From CAKUFA01 sp963646285 (lineage in GTDB: Bacteria; Bacillota; Clostridia; Christensenellales; Aristaeellaceae): 62,753 nt of DNA. Under the pieces are notes generated by a model. The model ran no database searches and had not been told where the DNA came from. It was given only the letters and a program-made list of their open reading frames with translations. Positions 61,792 through 62,753 of this stretch are shown in pieces. Location of the stretch: assembly GCA_963646285.1 (NCBI GenBank), contig CAVIWF010000009.1:1-62753 (forward strand). Direction: 5' to 3'. Numbering within the stretch: position 1 is the first letter of the stretch; every line of letters begins with the position of its first letter. The position numbers were made by a program, and so were the translations under genes.

Positions 61792-61810
61792 AATGAATTC
61801 TTATTGTCAA
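61782..61810 (-). promoter_or_regulatory. Promoter of adhE
   Basis: On the - strand, a perfect TTGACA (61810-61805) and TAAACT (61787-61782) are 17 bp apart, about 75 bases upstream of the start codon. Confidence 0.65.
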
Positions 61811-61865
61811 CACTTTAACGATATTTTTTTAACAAAAAGAAATGGCGCAATAATCAGGCGCTTTT

Positions 61866-61907
61866 ACCAAAAAGAAAAATCACTGACTGAACAATCTGCT
61901 CAGTCAG
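61866..61907 (-). terminator. Terminator of the TetR-family gene (palindrome could also be an operator)
   Basis: CTGACTGA (61883-61890) and TCAGTCAG (61900-61907) form a perfect 8-bp stem with a 9-base loop. The - strand continues GATTTTTCTTTTTGG, a good T tract. Similar TGACTGA/TCAGTCA palindromes are also common TetR-family operators. Confidence 0.6.
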
Positions 61908-61958
61908 ATGGGGGGGTGTTAAGGTGGAAAGCATATTTCGGCATGATTGTTTGAGTGT

Positions 61959-62525
61959 TTACTGATACAGCTGTATTCCTGCCAGGAACATCTTATTGAT
62001 TTCGTCATTGATCTGCGCCAACGACAGGTCGATTTCGCTTTTCAGGTACATGGTATACAGCTCAATCAGGCCGTTGGCGAGGACGTGAACGAACACCAAA
62101 AAGCCGTATTTGTCCCGGATAGGTTCGTCATTGATGTTGACAATCAGGCGGTCGATGAACAGCTTTTTCAGCTTTTCCAGAAAGATCGGATAATTCTGGG
62201 TGTGCACCAGCTTCCGGCATTCTTCCTCGTCGCTGAGAATAAACTGCTCGAAACGCTTGAGCAGCGGCAGCGGATGATCCAGCTTCTGACTGAACAGTGC
62301 CTGATCCAGATAGAGGTTGAACTTCTGGATGAATTCGTTTTCGATTTCCTCTGCAATGGCGTTCACGTCCGAGTAATGGGCATAAAAGGTGTTGCGGCTC
62401 AAATCGGCACGGTTGATCACGTCCACCACAGTGATCTTCGACGCATCCTTTTCCGTGGACAGCTCGATATACGCCTTGCGCAGCATATTCTTGGAGCGCA
62501 GCACGCTTCGATTGGGCTTGGGCAT
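61959..62525 (-). CDS. TetR/AcrR family transcriptional regulator
   Basis: This 188-residue protein has an N-terminal helix-turn-helix (about 10-55, ITVVDVINRADLSRNTFYAHYSD) of the TetR type. It has a helical C-terminal dimerisation and ligand domain resembling the TetR_C group found in Firmicutes DhaS-like regulators. GGAGG precedes ATG 62525. Target genes are unknown; adhE downstream on the same strand, or a gene beyond the window end, are candidates. Confidence 0.9.
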   Translation of the reverse strand: MPKPNRSVLRSKNMLRKAYIELSTEKDASKITVVDVINRADLSRNTFYAHYSDVNAIAEEIENEFIQKFNLYLDQALFSQKLDHPLPLLKRFEQFILSDEEECRKLVHTQNYPIFLEKLKKLFIDRLIVNINDEPIRDKYGFLVFVHVLANGLIELYTMYLKSEIDLSLAQINDEINKMFLAGIQLYQ

Positions 62526-62632
62526 GACGATTCCTCCAATTATTTTTGTAAAATCAGGACACTTTCCTGCATATCTGTACTTTCTTGCGCATTTTACGGG
62601 AAATTGACCATTGTGTTTCCGATCATTGAGTC

Positions 62633-62661
62633 ATTATAATCAAACCATCCTCCGAAGTCAA
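62633..62661 (-). promoter_or_regulatory. Promoter of the TetR-family gene
   Basis: On the - strand, TTGACT (62661-62656) and a perfect TATAAT (62638-62633) are 17 bp apart, leaving a leader of about 100 nt. Confidence 0.65.
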
Positions 62662-62716
62662 GGGAAGGAAAATGATAGCCACGGAAATCAATTTTCAAAA
62701 ACTCCCAGATGAGACC

Positions 62717-62745
62717 TTTTCAAGCGACGAAAAATATGATATAAC
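62717..62745 (+). promoter_or_regulatory. Possible divergent promoter for a gene beyond the window
   Basis: TTTTCA (62717-62722) and TATAAC (62740-62745) are 17 bp apart on the + strand. No coding sequence is visible before the window ends. Confidence 0.3.
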
Positions 62746-62753
62746 ACAAGCAT

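Noticed and set aside
59052..61796. A 914-codon open frame on the + strand opposite adhE
   Set aside because: It is fully antisense to a clear adhE, has His/Gly-rich composition typical of the reverse complement of biased codons, and shows no domain. Similar long shadows oppose fakA (35054-36769), pgk/tpiA (27459-29186), miaB (7020-8501) and the GH127-like gene (44692-46383).

Overview
The window looks like a chromosomal stretch of a Gram-positive, fermentative member of the Clostridia (Bacillota). The reasons are the gene orders miaB-YmcA/YlbF-mutS-mutL-miaA, Asp23-AmaP-DUF2273, rplU-prp-rpmA with an L27 that carries a cleavable N-terminal extension, yloU-fakA-recG, scpA-scpB and glgB-glgC-glgD-glgA. 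ThiI also lacks a rhodanese domain, an AdhE-type aldehyde/alcohol dehydrogenase is present, and TTG/GTG starts follow strong AGGAGG-like sites. Base composition looks moderately GC-rich. An affiliation near Christensenellales or related gut or rumen lineages is only a guess. I see no rRNA, tRNA, CRISPR array, transposase, integrase or prophage gene.

Layout. From 471 to 51751 every gene is on the + strand. Positions 471-3212 hold a CNNM/CorC-type membrane protein, a 40-residue membrane protein and a degenerate CapA-like protein. Positions 3359-15671 form one long, tightly packed run: radical SAM TIGR03960, DUF2344, RNase G, miaB, a YlbF/YmcA protein, mutS, mutL, miaA and a PLP enzyme of the YnbB family. 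Next come a PurR-like phosphoribosyltransferase, a DegV (FakB-like) protein, and the Asp23/AmaP/DUF2273 envelope module, leading into nusB, a TsaD-like paralogue, folD, xseA, xseB and ispA. A PAP2-like membrane protein, a small two-helix membrane protein, a cysteine desulfurase and thiI follow. Then pgk, tpiA, a HAD phosphatase, the L21-Prp-L27 operon, DUF554, an M50 peptidase, scpA/scpB, a second Asp23-family gene, fakA, recG, a heterodimeric ABC exporter and uvrB. The + strand block ends with an odd operon: a GH127-like protein without its metal-binding cysteines, a tRNA-dihydrouridine synthase, and three consecutive secreted proteins of unknown function.

At about 51.8 kb the coding strand switches between two separate hairpins, one suited to each direction. 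The - strand then carries the glycogen synthesis operon glgB-glgC-glgD-glgA, an aminoglycoside-phosphotransferase-fold kinase, adhE and a TetR-family regulator. A candidate Rex operator overlaps the adhE -10 box, which fits NADH-controlled fermentation.

How the genes work together. The housekeeping content covers tRNA modification (miaA, miaB, dus, thiI with its sulfur donor), mismatch and excision repair and recombination (mutS, mutL, uvrB, recG, xseAB), chromosome condensation (scpAB), lower glycolysis (tpiA, pgk), fatty-acid activation (fakA with a DegV partner) and carbon storage (glg). The best places to look for something new are the three-protein secreted cassette with its GH127-like neighbour (44.6-51.7 kb), the CapA-like pseudo-enzyme, the Cys-rich tail on the YlbF/YmcA protein, and the structured leaders upstream of pgk, rplU and the yloU-fakA-recG operon. 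Nearly all promoters listed have a 17-bp spacer. Promoters, terminators and start sites were read by eye, without any search or folding program.
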